A DNA stretch of 64,000 nt from Ustulina deusta (taxonomy: Eukaryota; Ascomycota; Sordariomycetes; Xylariales; Xylariaceae). How positions within the stretch are numbered: the first letter of the stretch is position 1; each line of letters opens with the position of its first letter. Below the pieces are notes generated by a model. That model searched no databases. It had not been told where the DNA came from and saw only the letters and a program-made list of their open reading frames with translations. The DNA is taken from the NCBI GenBank assembly GCA_023159155.1, contig JAJNNX010000016.1:620001-684000 (forward strand), read 5' to 3'. Both the position numbers and the translations under genes were made by a program. Positions 1 through 11,346 of this stretch are shown piece by piece.

Positions 1-1118
1 GCAACCTTATACAAGATAAGCAGCAGGCTAGAAGCTCATATATATATATAGTAGTCCAAAATGGTGAAAGTTTCACGAAAGGGGGGCCTTCTGCGAACAC
101 AACAAAACATCTGAGCAGCGACTACACAACTTCCTTCCCTTTGAAACGTAATAAAAATGTTTCTCGCTTCGGCATTTCTCGACGCGAATGTCGAAAAGCG
201 ATGCGGTCATCGGCTTACCGAATCGGGCAGCGAGAAAGAAATGAGTTCGTGCAGAGAGTCGTTGTGATATTTCCGTAGAAAATGCCCCCGAGAATCTGAT
301 CCAATCCATATATGCCTTATATACCGGCTTCCAACTGCTTCGATATACCACGCACGCACTACGCTAGTCTAATTGTCACGTCGCTCGCTGGCTGGTTGGC
401 GGTATCGAAGGGGGAGGATAAAGGGGACGTTTCATGCTCTTGTAGAGTACCTCGAGTGGATGGATATAACGCGAAGAACCGAACTGACGGCCAGCTCGGA
501 TCATGCAGTGTGGACAAAGACTACGTACGTACATCGCTGACGAAATCCGTCTTGGAATCCGAAACAAAGGCACGGACTGCGGGACGACGTCGTCAGCGCT
601 ATCAAATAGAAAGAATAGGTAACAGAATGCCGTTTCCGTGAAGAGGGTCTTCTGACACGCGAACTGCCGCATATCCGATGTATGTATTCGTAGGCGAGTA
701 TGGGGTTCGGAATATCAACGTTGTCCAGATGCTGCATCTGTTCTTTGCTTCATCGTGCGCTGGTACGTAATATCAACCATACAAACTTTATACTAACATC
801 GAATGTCACATCCTCGAGACGAAAGACATTGCAAATAGGCAGGTCGCAATAACATATTGCGGTGATACCCTTGATTCAGAGGGTATATAGACTACTAACT
901 CAGCTAGCTAGCCCGAGCGACACAATCCCAGACCTGATAATATACAATAGCTAGTCAGCCATTTCTTTCGTAGCTAAACGTCAAGCAATACACAAGGCAG
1001 TCCTCAAGAAAAGAACGCCCAGCGAAAAACGCCTTGCTATGCAGATAGCTACCCTCCTACGACGCAAAAAACCAGGCTAAATCAAATCTAAATCAGATGA
1101 ATTACAGCCATTAGGCAC
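1..1118. other. Intergenic stretch left of RAD50
   Basis: I see no supported gene here. Open frames of up to about 110 codons occur on both strands but show no recognisable motif. The right part is the 3' flank of RAD50. A gene ending left of the window cannot be excluded. Confidence 0.5.
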
Positions 1119-4100
1119 TTAAAGGATTGTGGCAATGCTCTCTCGCTCAATGCGACTATTTTGCTTCTCATCACGACTAACCCGCCAAAAGTCATCGCAA
1201 AATTCAGAGCAGCGCATGTGTCGAAGGAATTCCTCGTCATGCGTGATAACAATGAGCTGAAAGTTGCTCTGTGCGCGGCGGGCCTTGATGATAGAATGGA
1301 GGGATTCGGCCAGAGCCTTGATGTTGTCACGGTCGAGATTGGTGGTAGGCTCGTCGAGGGCGATGAGCCCGCAACTGACGCCAAATGACTCGGCGAGGGC
1401 GAGACGGATGATAATGGATGCGAGCACTTTCTGGCCGGCCGAGCACCGTCCTCGCATATCCATTTCTGTGTCCTGCTTCACCATGCATACGCGGTAGTTG
1501 TACGAGCTTCGCCCGCCCGTTGCCTCGCTATCTGATCGAATCAAGATCGTGTCGATATCCGTCCCTTGGTATGTGCTCTGCCATAGTTCGCCGGCGATCC
1601 GATTTACTTCCTCCATCTTCATCGCGTGGTACTGCATGATGGCGTTATTCAAGGCCGTGCTGTATCGCCCAAGGTCCTCAATAGCCGCCTTGGTAGTTTC
1701 AACCTTGATATGTGTCTCACGGTATTCTTGGGCCGCATACTTGTATTCAGTGTCCCACTCCTTCAACAGCTTCCCGAGTTCCTCGTCCTTAGATTTCATA
1801 GCCCCCATGACGGCTCCCCGTTCAGCACTTCTCACGTGACGTTCGGACTCGAAGTGGTTGGCCTCTGCCTCGAGTCGTTCGTAATCCTCATGGGCTCTCC
1901 GAGATTCCAACTCGACAACTTCCCGCTCGAGGGTGTCGACGTCACGCGCCGCTTTGCGATAGGTCAAATTTTCCATAATATTCTTTTTTTCCCTATCACT
2001 GCTCATCATGTCGTCTTTCATCTTGTCTGACCGCGCAGCCAGGGCAACCATATCATCATCGATACGTTTGATCGTTTTCTCAAGTGCATGAATTGCCTGT
2101 TCGTTGAGACCGAGGTTCGACGGGCCACCGCGGTTCAGGTAGTCCTGAATATCATTATCGATCATCTTCAGCTCACTCACGGAACCCGCGAGGCTATCTC
2201 GCTCACCAGCAGCTTTCTTCTCCTTGTCACGCCCCCTTTGTAGGATGTCGTCTCTAATGACTCGTGCTTTAGAGATCTCAGGCTCGACAGATTCCAAGTC
2301 TTTATCGGCTTCCTGGATAATTTCTTTCTGCTTCATGATGTCATTCTTCTGGGCCTGAATCTGATCTTGGTACTCTGTCTTCCTCTCGAGCTGTCGAATC
2401 GCGTGGCTCAACTTGTTTCTCAACTCGCTGCGCTCTAGTTCCAGCGCATTGACTGTATCTCGCATACGCTGCTTCTCATTTGACAGCTTGTTCATCTTGT
2501 TCTTGGCAAGTTTTAGCTGCTCTCCGCATTCGTTCTGTAGCTCGGTAATTTCCTGAGTACTTCTAATCGTACCACTGGACTGCTGCTGGGATATAATTCG
2601 GTCGACCTGGGCCTCGGCTTCCACGATGTCCTTGTGGGTCTGTGAAATGTTGAGAACCGTCTTGCTCATCGATTCGAAATCTTGTCGCTCCTCTTGCTTG
2701 ACACGGACAGTATCATCCAGTTCTTCTAAGCGACGAAGAGTGCTAGCCTCTTTGTTCTGGGTGTCTTGTAGTTCCTTGTCAGCTTCCCTTTTCTCCATAA
2801 GCAGGCGCATGTACGTCTCGCTCTGAGGACGGGCCGCTCGAAGTTGACCCAAAAGCTGCTCGAGCTCAGTCAATTCGGCTTCCAACTCGCTTTTCCCGAA
2901 CTGTTCGAGCACGGATCTGATCTTGGCGGCTAGCCTTGATTTTTCGTTCGCGTTGGCGAATGGCCGCTCACAAAGCTCGCACTTGTTTTTCTCGTTCATA
3001 GCTTTTCTGCAGCTGGCATAGTATTTGCTCATCTCTGTGGACAATGACATATCATTCTTTAGGGTCACAATATCACCCTCGAGACGCTCAATCTCCGCAG
3101 GAAGGGCATCGACTCCTAGCTCTGCGTCTGGGTCTACATTCTTGAGTGCCCCAATCACAACATTTTTACACCTTGTGCTTTCTGTATCGCGTTTCCTGTT
3201 TTTCTCCTTGATGTTTGCTAGATTTGCCTGTATTGTTTTGAGATGCTGCAAGATATTATCACGTTCACGGGAAGCTTCATCAAAAGCTTGGATCTTGACT
3301 TGCAAGTCTTTGTGGAACTCTTTTTCGATGGTTGCAGGGTCCCAGGCTCCACCAAGCAGCGAAGACAGCTTTTGGTTCCAAGTACTCTGCAATGTAGCAA
3401 GCCTTCGATTTTTCTCCGCCAGCTCCTCTTTGCGAACCTCTAGCTGCGCTCGATCAGAGAGAAGTCTCGTGGATTCCACAAGTTCACGGCCAAGTCTGCT
3501 ACTTTCGCCCTCGAGTTGCTGCAGGCGTAATTCTTCTTGCTGCAATTGGTGGTCAAAACCTGCGTTCTGTAGATCTTGAGATGCCTGCTGGAATCGCAGC
3601 TCCAAATCTTTGGATTCGGACTCAAGTATTGCTTTGGCCCCTTCGTCAATTTCAACTGCGTTTAGGTCTCTTTGGAGAACAGTGATACTCCTCTCACAAG
3701 CAGTGATTCTCTGCTTTGCGAAGACCCGATTCTGAGTATGTCTCGATTTCTGGCCCTCCAACTCGGTTATCATAGCCGTCTGGTTATCCATCTCGCTTGC
3801 ATTCTCCACCTGCAGGCGGTCTAGCTCGTGTCTCTTGTCTACCAAGAGCCTCTGTATGCGTTCGTAGAACGTTTGAACCTTTCGGTTATCTAAATCACCA
3901 TCAAACCCACGAATACTGTGCAGTTGTGCAGCTTGTTGCACAAGTTGAACCCGCGACTCAAGCTGGCGTTCGTACTTCGCCTTGTCAGATTGGTGTCTAC
4001 CTCGCTCGGCTAGCTTCTCGGAGTGTTGTCGGCGAGATTCCTCGAGGCTCTCCTTATACTCTATGTACAGGACTCCGTTCTCCTCGATATCTTGCGCATA

Positions 4101-5045
4101 TCGAGCTACGTGCTCTTCGTACTGTGCGAGTGCATCCTGTAGCCGTTCGTCGGATTCGCTGACCTCTTCATCCATCCTGCTCTTGGACTCTTGAAGAGTT
4201 GCTTTACGAATGCGAAGCTCCTCCATCTTCGTCCGCAAGTCATTGACAATACGGAGATAACTGTTGGCTGATTCGTGTCGCTCTTTGGCCTTTTTCGTAG
4301 CGTCTTCCACCCGAGTGAGGAGATCGGACGCTTCCTCCCTGAGAGCCCCGATCTCCGCTTCTAAGTCTCTAGATCTTGCCTCGCATTTTTCGGCCTTGTC
4401 TTTATTCTGTTTATCGCCAATTACCTTCGTCTTGAGCTTAGCCAACGTCTCGCCCTGCCTCTTCCGAAGCACCTTTAGGTTTTCGATAGCTTTTGTGTAT
4501 TTCATCGCCTCAAATATCTCATCGAATCGTTTCTTAAGAGCAGCCGGTTCGCTCATCGGCCATAGCGATTCTTCCTGGTGGCAGAAGATGACTGCATCGA
4601 GAACGGCGGGCGAAACTCCGAGAGTTTCGGAAATTAGCTTGTTCAGATTTGCCTCTTTAGAAGAGACAGACACCTTTTCGCCATCACAATTGCTGTGCAG
4701 AGTACCCTCGAGGGTCTTTTGCGATCTCGCCGTCTTCTTCACCGTAAGCTGTAGACTCCGGGTAACGACGTAGCTTGTGTTGGGCGGGACATTGTACCGG
4801 AGTTTGACCTGGGCGAGGACCTCGCGTTCGCCACAGAGCTTGGGATCGTGGATGAAGGCTCCGCCCTTGCTGTTTGGGGGGGTCTCGCCGGTGGTTGCGT
4901 ACTTGAGACACTCGATGATAGTGGTCTTGCCGGACCCGTTGTAGCCGACGATGAGGGTGAGAGGGGTGAAAAAGGCAATATTCTGCCGTTCGAGGTGGCC
5001 AAAGGACCGAACACCGACGATAGATAGCTTGTCAATCTTGGACAT
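1119..5045 (-). CDS. RAD50: DNA double-strand break repair ATPase Rad50
   Basis: Rad50 is the ATPase and coiled-coil subunit of the nuclear Mre11-Rad50-Nbs1/Xrs2 complex that senses, tethers and processes double-strand breaks and signals through Tel1/ATM. The frame is uninterrupted and encodes 1308 residues, the usual length for the family. Seen directly: Walker A GYNGSGKTT at about residues 34-42; long heptad-rich coiled-coil arms rich in E, K, L and R; a CxxC zinc hook (CELC) near residue 689; the ABC signature around SAGQKVLASIIIRLALAE; and Walker B with D-loop (LIALDEPTTNLD) near residue 1225. I chose the ATG at 5045 because MSKIDKL matches the conserved family start; the frame stays open 23 codons further upstream to another ATG, which adds a low-complexity leader. 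It runs divergently from wc-2. Identification is very secure. Confidence 0.97.
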   Translation of the reverse strand: MSKIDKLSIVGVRSFGHLERQNIAFFTPLTLIVGYNGSGKTTIIECLKYATTGETPPNSKGGAFIHDPKLCGEREVLAQVKLRYNVPPNTSYVVTRSLQLTVKKTARSQKTLEGTLHSNCDGEKVSVSSKEANLNKLISETLGVSPAVLDAVIFCHQEESLWPMSEPAALKKRFDEIFEAMKYTKAIENLKVLRKRQGETLAKLKTKVIGDKQNKDKAEKCEARSRDLEAEIGALREEASDLLTRVEDATKKAKERHESANSYLRIVNDLRTKMEELRIRKATLQESKSRMDEEVSESDERLQDALAQYEEHVARYAQDIEENGVLYIEYKESLEESRRQHSEKLAERGRHQSDKAKYERQLESRVQLVQQAAQLHSIRGFDGDLDNRKVQTFYERIQRLLVDKRHELDRLQVENASEMDNQTAMITELEGQKSRHTQNRVFAKQRITACERSITVLQRDLNAVEIDEGAKAILESESKDLELRFQQASQDLQNAGFDHQLQQEELRLQQLEGESSRLGRELVESTRLLSDRAQLEVRKEELAEKNRRLATLQSTWNQKLSSLLGGAWDPATIEKEFHKDLQVKIQAFDEASRERDNILQHLKTIQANLANIKEKNRKRDTESTRCKNVVIGALKNVDPDAELGVDALPAEIERLEGDIVTLKNDMSLSTEMSKYYASCRKAMNEKNKCELCERPFANANEKSRLAAKIRSVLEQFGKSELEAELTELEQLLGQLRAARPQSETYMRLLMEKREADKELQDTQNKEASTLRRLEELDDTVRVKQEERQDFESMSKTVLNISQTHKDIVEAEAQVDRIISQQQSSGTIRSTQEITELQNECGEQLKLAKNKMNKLSNEKQRMRDTVNALELERSELRNKLSHAIRQLERKTEYQDQIQAQKNDIMKQKEIIQEADKDLESVEPEISKARVIRDDILQRGRDKEKKAAGERDSLAGSVSELKMIDNDIQDYLNRGGPSNLGLNEQAIHALEKTIKRIDDDMVALAARSDKMKDDMMSSDREKKNIMENLTYRKAARDVDTLEREVVELESRRAHEDYERLEAEANHFESERHVRSAERGAVMGAMKSKDEELGKLLKEWDTEYKYAAQEYRETHIKVETTKAAIEDLGRYSTALNNAIMQYHAMKMEEVNRIAGELWQSTYQGTDIDTILIRSDSEATGGRSSYNYRVCMVKQDTEMDMRGRCSAGQKVLASIIIRLALAESFGVSCGLIALDEPTTNLDRDNIKALAESLHSIIKARRAQSNFQLIVITHDEEFLRHMRCSEFCDDFWRVSRDEKQNSRIERESIATIL

Positions 5046-7176
5046 GGTGGTGGACGGGGATGGAAGAGTTGGGATGAGGTGGGATGAACTAAGATCAGGT
5101 CGACCCAGACCCAAAATCTGGGCACCAACCCGAAGTGAGCAATGCTTTTCGGATGGTGGATGTTGTTGCGACGGCTGTGGTAGGACGAATATGTGATTTC
5201 AGCCGAGGCGAAGAAGTCTGCTTATAATGTGATTGATCCTCCGTGAAAGGGGTACAAGTTACTTGGTTGGGGATGAAGCACTCGACGAATCGAAGACGCG
5301 TGTGATGATGCAACTGATGAGTTCCAGGTGGGAGAGAGACGCGCCTAAGTATACCTACTACCAGGTAGGTAAATTAGGTACGCTTATAGTGGGTGCTATT
5401 AGGTACTTAATGATTGGCCAGGTATTACTCGGTGGTCGAGGTGATTCCCAGGCAGCAGAGCAACTGAATCCAGATAGATACAGCAGGTACATGACCTACC
5501 TGGGGTCCCTATGATCCCTAAAGTCCCTGTCTAAGTATGGGGGTATACCTGGGAGTTACTAAGAGGTACCTAGGTAAGTAGGTTACCTTGCATGCGAACA
5601 TGCAGCTACCTACACTAGGTAAGTACTATCTAGTAAGTAGGTAGTTCCCCCACTGGCCAATTCTCAGCCATGTGGAGTCAACTGGGATAGGACCACCCAC
5701 AGTGGAGTTGATATCCACATACCTAGGTAGATAAATTCACAGGTCCTATGTTACAATTAATATAATTTATATAACAAACCTGTAACTACATTACTGAATT
5801 ACCTACCTACCTACCTGTTTTTTAGGTATGTAGTTGTAGACTTCAGGGTGTCACTACCTAACTAGATTGCTGTAGTACCTAACTCTTACAAGTAGGTCAT
5901 GTAGGTACTACCTATAGTTCGGTCCAGGAGAGCGGTATTTAGGTATATTTAGCGACTTCCACATCATCTTAAGTCTCAAGTAGGGGAACTGTAACTCATC
6001 TAGCTTGGTGTAGGCTTACATTAAGTATGTAAGTAACACACCGTCTTCCTCTTGTTCGGTATCTCCTGGTTTCTACATGTATGTATCTACCAAGTGTATT
6101 ATCCTTGGCCGAATTAGGCACACGGCTGACATTCAACAGAAAACAGCAGACGGTCGAGTTAACGCTCCTTCGACAGCAGGTATGCAAAGTAGGAATTTAT
6201 CTAAGTGGATCACGGAGCTTTTGTTCCTCCCCCTGCTGGTGACATCCCTAGTTGGTTATCACCCTGCCTTGCAGCCATTACCGCCACTTTGTATGCTGGA
6301 CAAATTATGATATGATAGATCATATATGAAAGCTGATAAGTGTATATTGTCGAACCAAATATGTCTATCTGCTGAACTGCCCACGTACGATGTAAGAACC
6401 TCAGTGCAATCCTATAAGATCACTGCTCCGGCAGCATCTATGTCGCTGGGTAGGTGGCATATTAGGTATGGGTAGTGTGTGCAACACTTGGAACCTGCCT
6501 ACCAAGCCAATAAGCCAACCGCCCCGCCTTTCCGTCTGGACATCCAGCTCCCCCCTCTAAATCCTTCCAATCATTCTGGATGGTTGGTTGGACAGTTGGG
6601 GCCAGAAGAGTCCAATTTGATTACTGAGTATCGGGAAATGAGAAATCCCATCTTGCTCGAAAATCCCCCTTCTCTTCCACCACCATCTCCACGCTCTCTT
6701 TTCTGCCGGCCGCGCCGTTGAGTTGTTCGACAGCGGTCGTCCCCAAGCGTCTGGACTCGTCGTCTCTTGAGCGAGGGTGCATCTGGTCCGATTCAATCGA
6801 GCTGAATCTGGCGTTGCGCATCAACAAGGCCAAAGGCCCCGGCCCCAAGACCAAGACCAAGATCAAGACACAAGACACGGTTGCGCGACCAGATGTAGAA
6901 ATTAGAACACCGCTGTCCTGTCTGTTGCTGCTGTTCTGTGCTGTTTCTGCTTCCGTCGCATGCGAGGTCATCGGCCGAGCAACGGCTGCCCAGGCAATTG
7001 GAAGGACAACAGGCGTGAGACCGTCGCCGTTGCTGCCCACGGTTTTATCGACACATCGTGCCTCTGCGCTGCGCTCGCCGCACCGCACCGCGCCGAGCCG
7101 AGCTGAGCTGCACCGTCTCCGCGACCCCCTCACCCCCCAACCAAGCCCGCTATCGATATCGAGACCAGCCGCAGCC
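5046..7176. other. Divergent intergenic region RAD50 / wc-2
   Basis: About 2.1 kb between divergently transcribed genes, presumably holding both promoters and a long wc-2 5' leader. The central part is packed with AGGTA/TACCT motifs (separate entry). From 6718 to the wc-2 ATG the wc-2 frame stays open for 153 codons but contains no ATG, so I treat it as 5' UTR. No other gene is supported. Confidence 0.6.
5340..5960. repeat. Cluster of AGGTA/TACCT motifs
   Basis: Short blocks such as CCTAGGTA, TAGGTAGGT and ACCTACCTACCTACCT recur many times on both strands over about 600 bp, including a run of ACCT units near 5800-5816 and palindromic TACCTAGGTA forms. This is low-complexity sequence in a divergent promoter region. 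A regulatory role is possible but not shown. Confidence 0.5.
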
Positions 7177-9011
7177 ATGGATCCCGCGCAACCAAATCCC
7201 ATGTTCTTCGGCTTCTCAGCCCCAACCCCCATGCATCCCGTAGGTCAATCTACTTGCGCTAACTCACTTCAGGCCAGCTTGCCCATATCCTTTTTCTTTT
7301 TCTGTGCTGGCGCTCTGTCGTCGCCGTATATTAATCACACTGCCCCTGTGAATGCATCCGTCTCTGCCTCCCTCCTTCAGTCGCCGTCGCTGATTGATCG
7401 CCCTTGACAGTTGGATGCCGATGTCCAGAATGATATGATGTCCATGTTCGATATGAGTAATTTCGATAATATACCCATGACTCTCGACGACCTTGGGGAT
7501 TTGACTTCTCCCCAAGACCAACCCTTCCCGAATCCAACCCCGCCAAGTACCCTGGCTCCTCCCCCTGACGGTCCGTCGAGGTTCTCGTCCAACCCAGGCG
7601 ACGGTCCAGTGGGGCCCCCAGTGTCGGTACCCCTGAATCCAGGTCTTGGTCAGATGCAGCAGCAATCTGTACAACCTCCACCAGGTGGGAGCGCATTGAC
7701 CGAATTCACCAAGCGTAGAAACTGGCCCGCCAAAGTCATCGAGGAGCTCAGAGATGTGCTTTATCTCCTCGATGCGAATGGCCGTATTAAATATGTGTCA
7801 CCCAGTGCATTCTCGATTACTGGCTATCAACCAGAAGAGATTGTTGATACGTTTCTAAAAGACATTGTCCACCCCGACGATATGGGGACCTTCACGTCCG
7901 AGATGAATGAATGCATCGCTAAGGGAAATCCGTTGCGCGTTTTCTACCGTATGAAGAAGAAGGATCACCAGTATGCTATATTCGAAGCTGTCGGACATGC
8001 ACATATTGCGGCCGCCAGATTCGCCCCCAACCCCAGCAACAAGTCCCCCTTCTGCCAGGCTGTGTTCATCATGTCGCGGCCCTATCCAACTAGAAATGCG
8101 TCGTTGCTCGACTCTTTTCTCGAACACAAGATCGAAAATGAAAGATTGAGACGACGCATTGCTGAGTTGCGGAGAGAAGAGGAGGAAGAAGAGGCCTCTC
8201 AACAAAGTTGGCTTCAGGAGACCCGCTCAGATGTGACGCCATCGGATGACACCATAATGTCCAACACCCAGGGCGCTACCATGTTCAAACAAACGGCAGC
8301 CGATGCCCAGGCAATGCCTCCTCCCGAAAGGCCTCTGAATGGAGCGCTGACAAGGGAGAATCTAGAAGGCGCCACAGCAGGAAACAGGCCGGATTCTATC
8401 GGCGATAAGATGGCCCGATACGAGGGTGCATGTCGCACAGACACCATTGAGATGTTCACCGGACTGCGATATGTCGAAGGAGAGCGGAGCCGTGGTGTCA
8501 CGACGGGCAGTTCCAGCCTGACGTTAATTAAAGGCGACGTCGGGATAGCCATCCCGGTCGATAGAGACCCTAAGACTGGTGAGAGGAAGAAAAAGCTTAA
8601 GATTGCAGAAGAATACGTTTGTACAGACTGCGGTACGTTCCATCAACATACGATACTAGTGAATTTGTTGCTGATTTGGTGCATCCGTAGGTACACTTGA
8701 TTCACCTGAATGGAGGAAAGGCCCTAGTGGTCCAAAAACCTTATGCGTGAGTAATTCCCGACGACATTTCCCTCTCATTTTCGCGATTATTAGGGCATAT
8801 AGGCTTCTTTTAGAGGCAAGGTCTTGTTTTAGTGGCTTCTCACGGGTTCGAAACACTCACAAGCCACGCTCAAAATAGAAATTATTAACCTTTGGTGTTG
8901 CAGAATGCATGTGGGTTGAGGTGGGCTAAGAAGGAAAAGAAACAACGAAACGCCAATGGGTCCGCGAACACAGCGGCACCTCCCCCACCTCCACTGACTA
9001 GCGATACGTGA
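7177..9011 (+). CDS. wc-2: White collar-2 photoreceptor-complex transcription factor
   Basis: WC-2 pairs with the photoreceptor WC-1 in the nuclear White Collar Complex, which drives light-responsive and clock genes. Four exons fit GT-AG signals and phase: 7177-7239, 7411-8632, 8691-8746, 8904-9011, giving 482 residues (Neurospora WC-2 is about 530). Seen directly: an acidic, proline-rich N-terminus; a single PAS domain at about residues 130-235 with the family signature [10 protein letters not shown]; a helix with [15 protein letters not shown] followed by a Glu/Arg-rich coil; and a GATA zinc finger near the C-terminus with C-x2-C-x18-C-x2-C spacing, its last Cys pair (LCNACGLRW) encoded across the third intron. 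The basic tail KKEKKQRN may act as nuclear localisation signal. Intron 2 interrupts the finger after CTDC. Identification is secure; the exact start is less so. Confidence 0.95.
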
Positions 9012-9501
9012 ACTGTCCACACTTCCTCTACATTCTTGCTGCTTTAAGATGGAAGGTATCAGGCCTAAGTTTTGAAGGCGTTCGGTGAGATAAGCGTTTT
9101 ACGGTTCACTAGGGATCGTCCACTACGGTGTTGGGCATAAAATCGTGACGGGACTAACGTTCTCCTGGCCCTCTTGGATTATGATAACTTTCGTTTCTTT
9201 ATTTCATTCTCGAGACACTGGGCTATGATCTGATTTCCGCCCGACCTGGTTTAGCTGCATCTACGGCGAAGGTCCGGACCACTTACCAGCAACACATTCG
9301 TGGTTGAGAGATCCAGCGGATTCGAAACGTAGACATACAGTCTTGTCAAATGATAATAAAAAAACCATAACAAACGAGACAATTTGCTCGCAATATATCG
9401 TGTGTGTGATGATCTTTCAGTGGGTGCAGCGTTCCTCATATTACCGCTATATGCATGGTTATATACATCGCATCACAAGTCGGCAGCCAACCACTACCCC
9501 A
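9012..9501. other. Convergent intergenic region wc-2 / enoyl-CoA hydratase
   Basis: 490 bp between two converging genes, presumably both 3' UTRs and termination signals. No gene is supported. Confidence 0.5.
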
Positions 9502-10491
9502 TCACATCTTCGCCTTCAAGGCATCCTTGTCCTTGTCCCTCTCCCCCCACCAAGGCCAGGCAGTCGGACGATCCTGTTCCCACACACCATCGAACCTCGG
9601 CTCTCTCTTCTCCAGGAAACTGCGTATTCCCTCAAGGCTATCCCGGCCCCGGAACAAATCGAAGAAGACGTTGGACTCAAGCAGGAACGCCTCCTCGGGC
9701 GTGGCCGGCGCACCCTTGTACAACATATCCTTCATGGCGCGGACAGAAACCGCACTCGTCTTGTCGGCAATCTCCTGCGCGAGTTCGATGGCGCGCGGCA
9801 CGACGCGCTCCGGGGGCACGATCTCGGCGAAGAGATCTCGTACAGCGGGGTCCGAGGCCTTGTAGGTGGCGCCCGTGGTGACGAGCGTCAAGGCGCGGCC
9901 GGCGCCGAGGATGCGCGGCAGGAAATACGTCGAGCACGCCTCCAGGCTGATACCCCGCCGACTGAAGACGAAGCCGACCCGGGCGGCGTCGCTCGCGATG
10001 CGCACGTTGGCCGGCAGCGTCATCGTGATGCCCACGCCCACGGCGTGCCCGTTCAGCGCCGCCACCACCGGCTTCGCGCACCGGTAGATCGCCAGACTCA
10101 CCTGGGCGCCGCCGTCGCGGTACGCAGCGCGCGCGGCCGCGATCTCCGCCTCGCTGCCGTCGCCGTCCGCGGCCCCTAGACTCAGCGACCCGAGACCCGC
10201 GCCGCCGGAGGACCCCGCGGCCGCGTCGAGGTCCATCCCCGGACAGAACACGCGGTTGCGCGGGTCCGCGCCCGTGAACACGATCGCCCTCACGCGCGCG
10301 TCCGTCGACAGCAGGTCGAACGCGGCCACGAGCGACGCCACCATCGTGTCCGTGAACGCGTTGTTGGCCTTCGGCCGGTCCAGCCGGAGCACTACTACCG
10401 GCGTCGCCGTCGGCGCCGTCGCGGGGACATGCTGGAAGCTGATTTCCGGGAGCGCGGTGTACGTTGCGTAGGATTCCGGGTGCTGCGCCAT
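9502..10491 (-). CDS. Enoyl-CoA hydratase/isomerase (crotonase) family protein, probably peroxisomal
   Basis: Crotonase-fold enzymes hydrate or isomerise enoyl-CoA thioesters in fatty-acid or amino-acid catabolism. The intronless frame encodes 329 residues from the first ATG (MAQHPES). Seen directly: the oxyanion-hole segment VFCPGMDLDAA, the PVVAALNGHAVGVG segment, and a Glu in RRGISLEACS at the place where the family often has a catalytic acid. The C-terminal tripeptide AKM fits the peroxisomal PTS1 consensus [SAC][KRH][LM]. The coding sequence is much more GC-rich than its surroundings, which produces long antisense open frames. It belongs to the housekeeping flank; nothing links it to the metabolite cluster. 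The specific substrate is unknown. Confidence 0.9.
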   Translation of the reverse strand: MAQHPESYATYTALPEISFQHVPATAPTATPVVVLRLDRPKANNAFTDTMVASLVAAFDLLSTDARVRAIVFTGADPRNRVFCPGMDLDAAAGSSGGAGLGSLSLGAADGDGSEAEIAAARAAYRDGGAQVSLAIYRCAKPVVAALNGHAVGVGITMTLPANVRIASDAARVGFVFSRRGISLEACSTYFLPRILGAGRALTLVTTGATYKASDPAVRDLFAEIVPPERVVPRAIELAQEIADKTSAVSVRAMKDMLYKGAPATPEEAFLLESNVFFDLFRGRDSLEGIRSFLEKREPRFDGVWEQDRPTAWPWWGERDKDKDALKAKM

Positions 10492-11346
10492 CTTGATGGC
10501 GTTCAAAGATGGGTGAGGTGAATGAAATGGATGGACGGGTCGTGAGAGGAGAGCTGCTGACCCTTGTGATAACTAAGTCAGAGTAAGAGCTCGAGTAATA
10601 CGCGTACTATTCGAGGTAGGCAGTAGTCTAGGTTCTCACGTTTACGGCATGGTTTAGGAGTTGTTGGGCTTTCTGATCTGTGTCGAGATCTTATACGCAT
10701 ACACTCCACGGTGCGTGGGAGGACCGAGTCGAGATCTGAGCCGAAATTGTGGAGATGCCGAGGTTCCCCAGAATTATACTCCATACAGCACTAAGTTAGA
10801 GCCGTGCTTCCCCGGAGATAGGTTCTCCATTCACTTCCGGCTGGGCCAATAGGCTTCCTCGAGAGATTTGAGGGGTCCCTGGCACACTTACTTACCAGAG
10901 GACGAAATCATTGCTAGCAGCCCAAAGAATTACTAACTGTGACCAAAAATTATTGCCAGGTCTATTATACGGTTCGGCTGCGCTGATGACCTGTCCAGGC
11001 AATTATCGTGCAATGTTTCCGGCAGCATTTCCTAGGTAGGCATGCATTTCGACCGAAAAACTGACACGTGATGCTTGCCCAGGATCGCCTTCCCCTGACT
11101 ACCTAGATAACCTAGATGTATTGATTGAAGTTTCCGCAAATACAATTCCTGATCTCGCTAGTCGCGCATGTTTCCTTCAACTGTGCGCATATTTCTAGGG
11201 AATGATTCGAGACTTCTCCGAATCGTCCTTTGTTTGGATTGCTTATATGCAAATTGCCAATGTGTAAATCTTCAATGTCGGTACGTCGGTGATTCATTCG
11301 TCAACCGTGCTACCAACTATACATACGGAACCGCATCCAAACCCGC
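10492..11346. other. Intergenic region
   Basis: About 850 bp containing the hydratase promoter (its gene points left) and the 3' flank of the next minus-strand gene. It contains CTAGGTAGG-type motifs near 11030 and 11100. I see no gene. Confidence 0.5.

Noticed and set aside
3025..3579. Long plus-strand frames opposite RAD50
   Set aside because: Mirror of Leu/Glu/Lys-rich coiled-coil coding; Ser/Phe-rich, no motif.
6718..7176. 153-codon open extension in frame upstream of the wc-2 start
   Set aside because: It contains no ATG before 7177 and has low-complexity, promoter-like composition, so I treat it as 5' leader.
9304..10179. Long plus-strand open frame opposite the enoyl-CoA hydratase
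   Set aside because: It is antisense to a clear crotonase gene in GC-rich sequence, and its translation is Arg/Ala/His-rich with no family motif.
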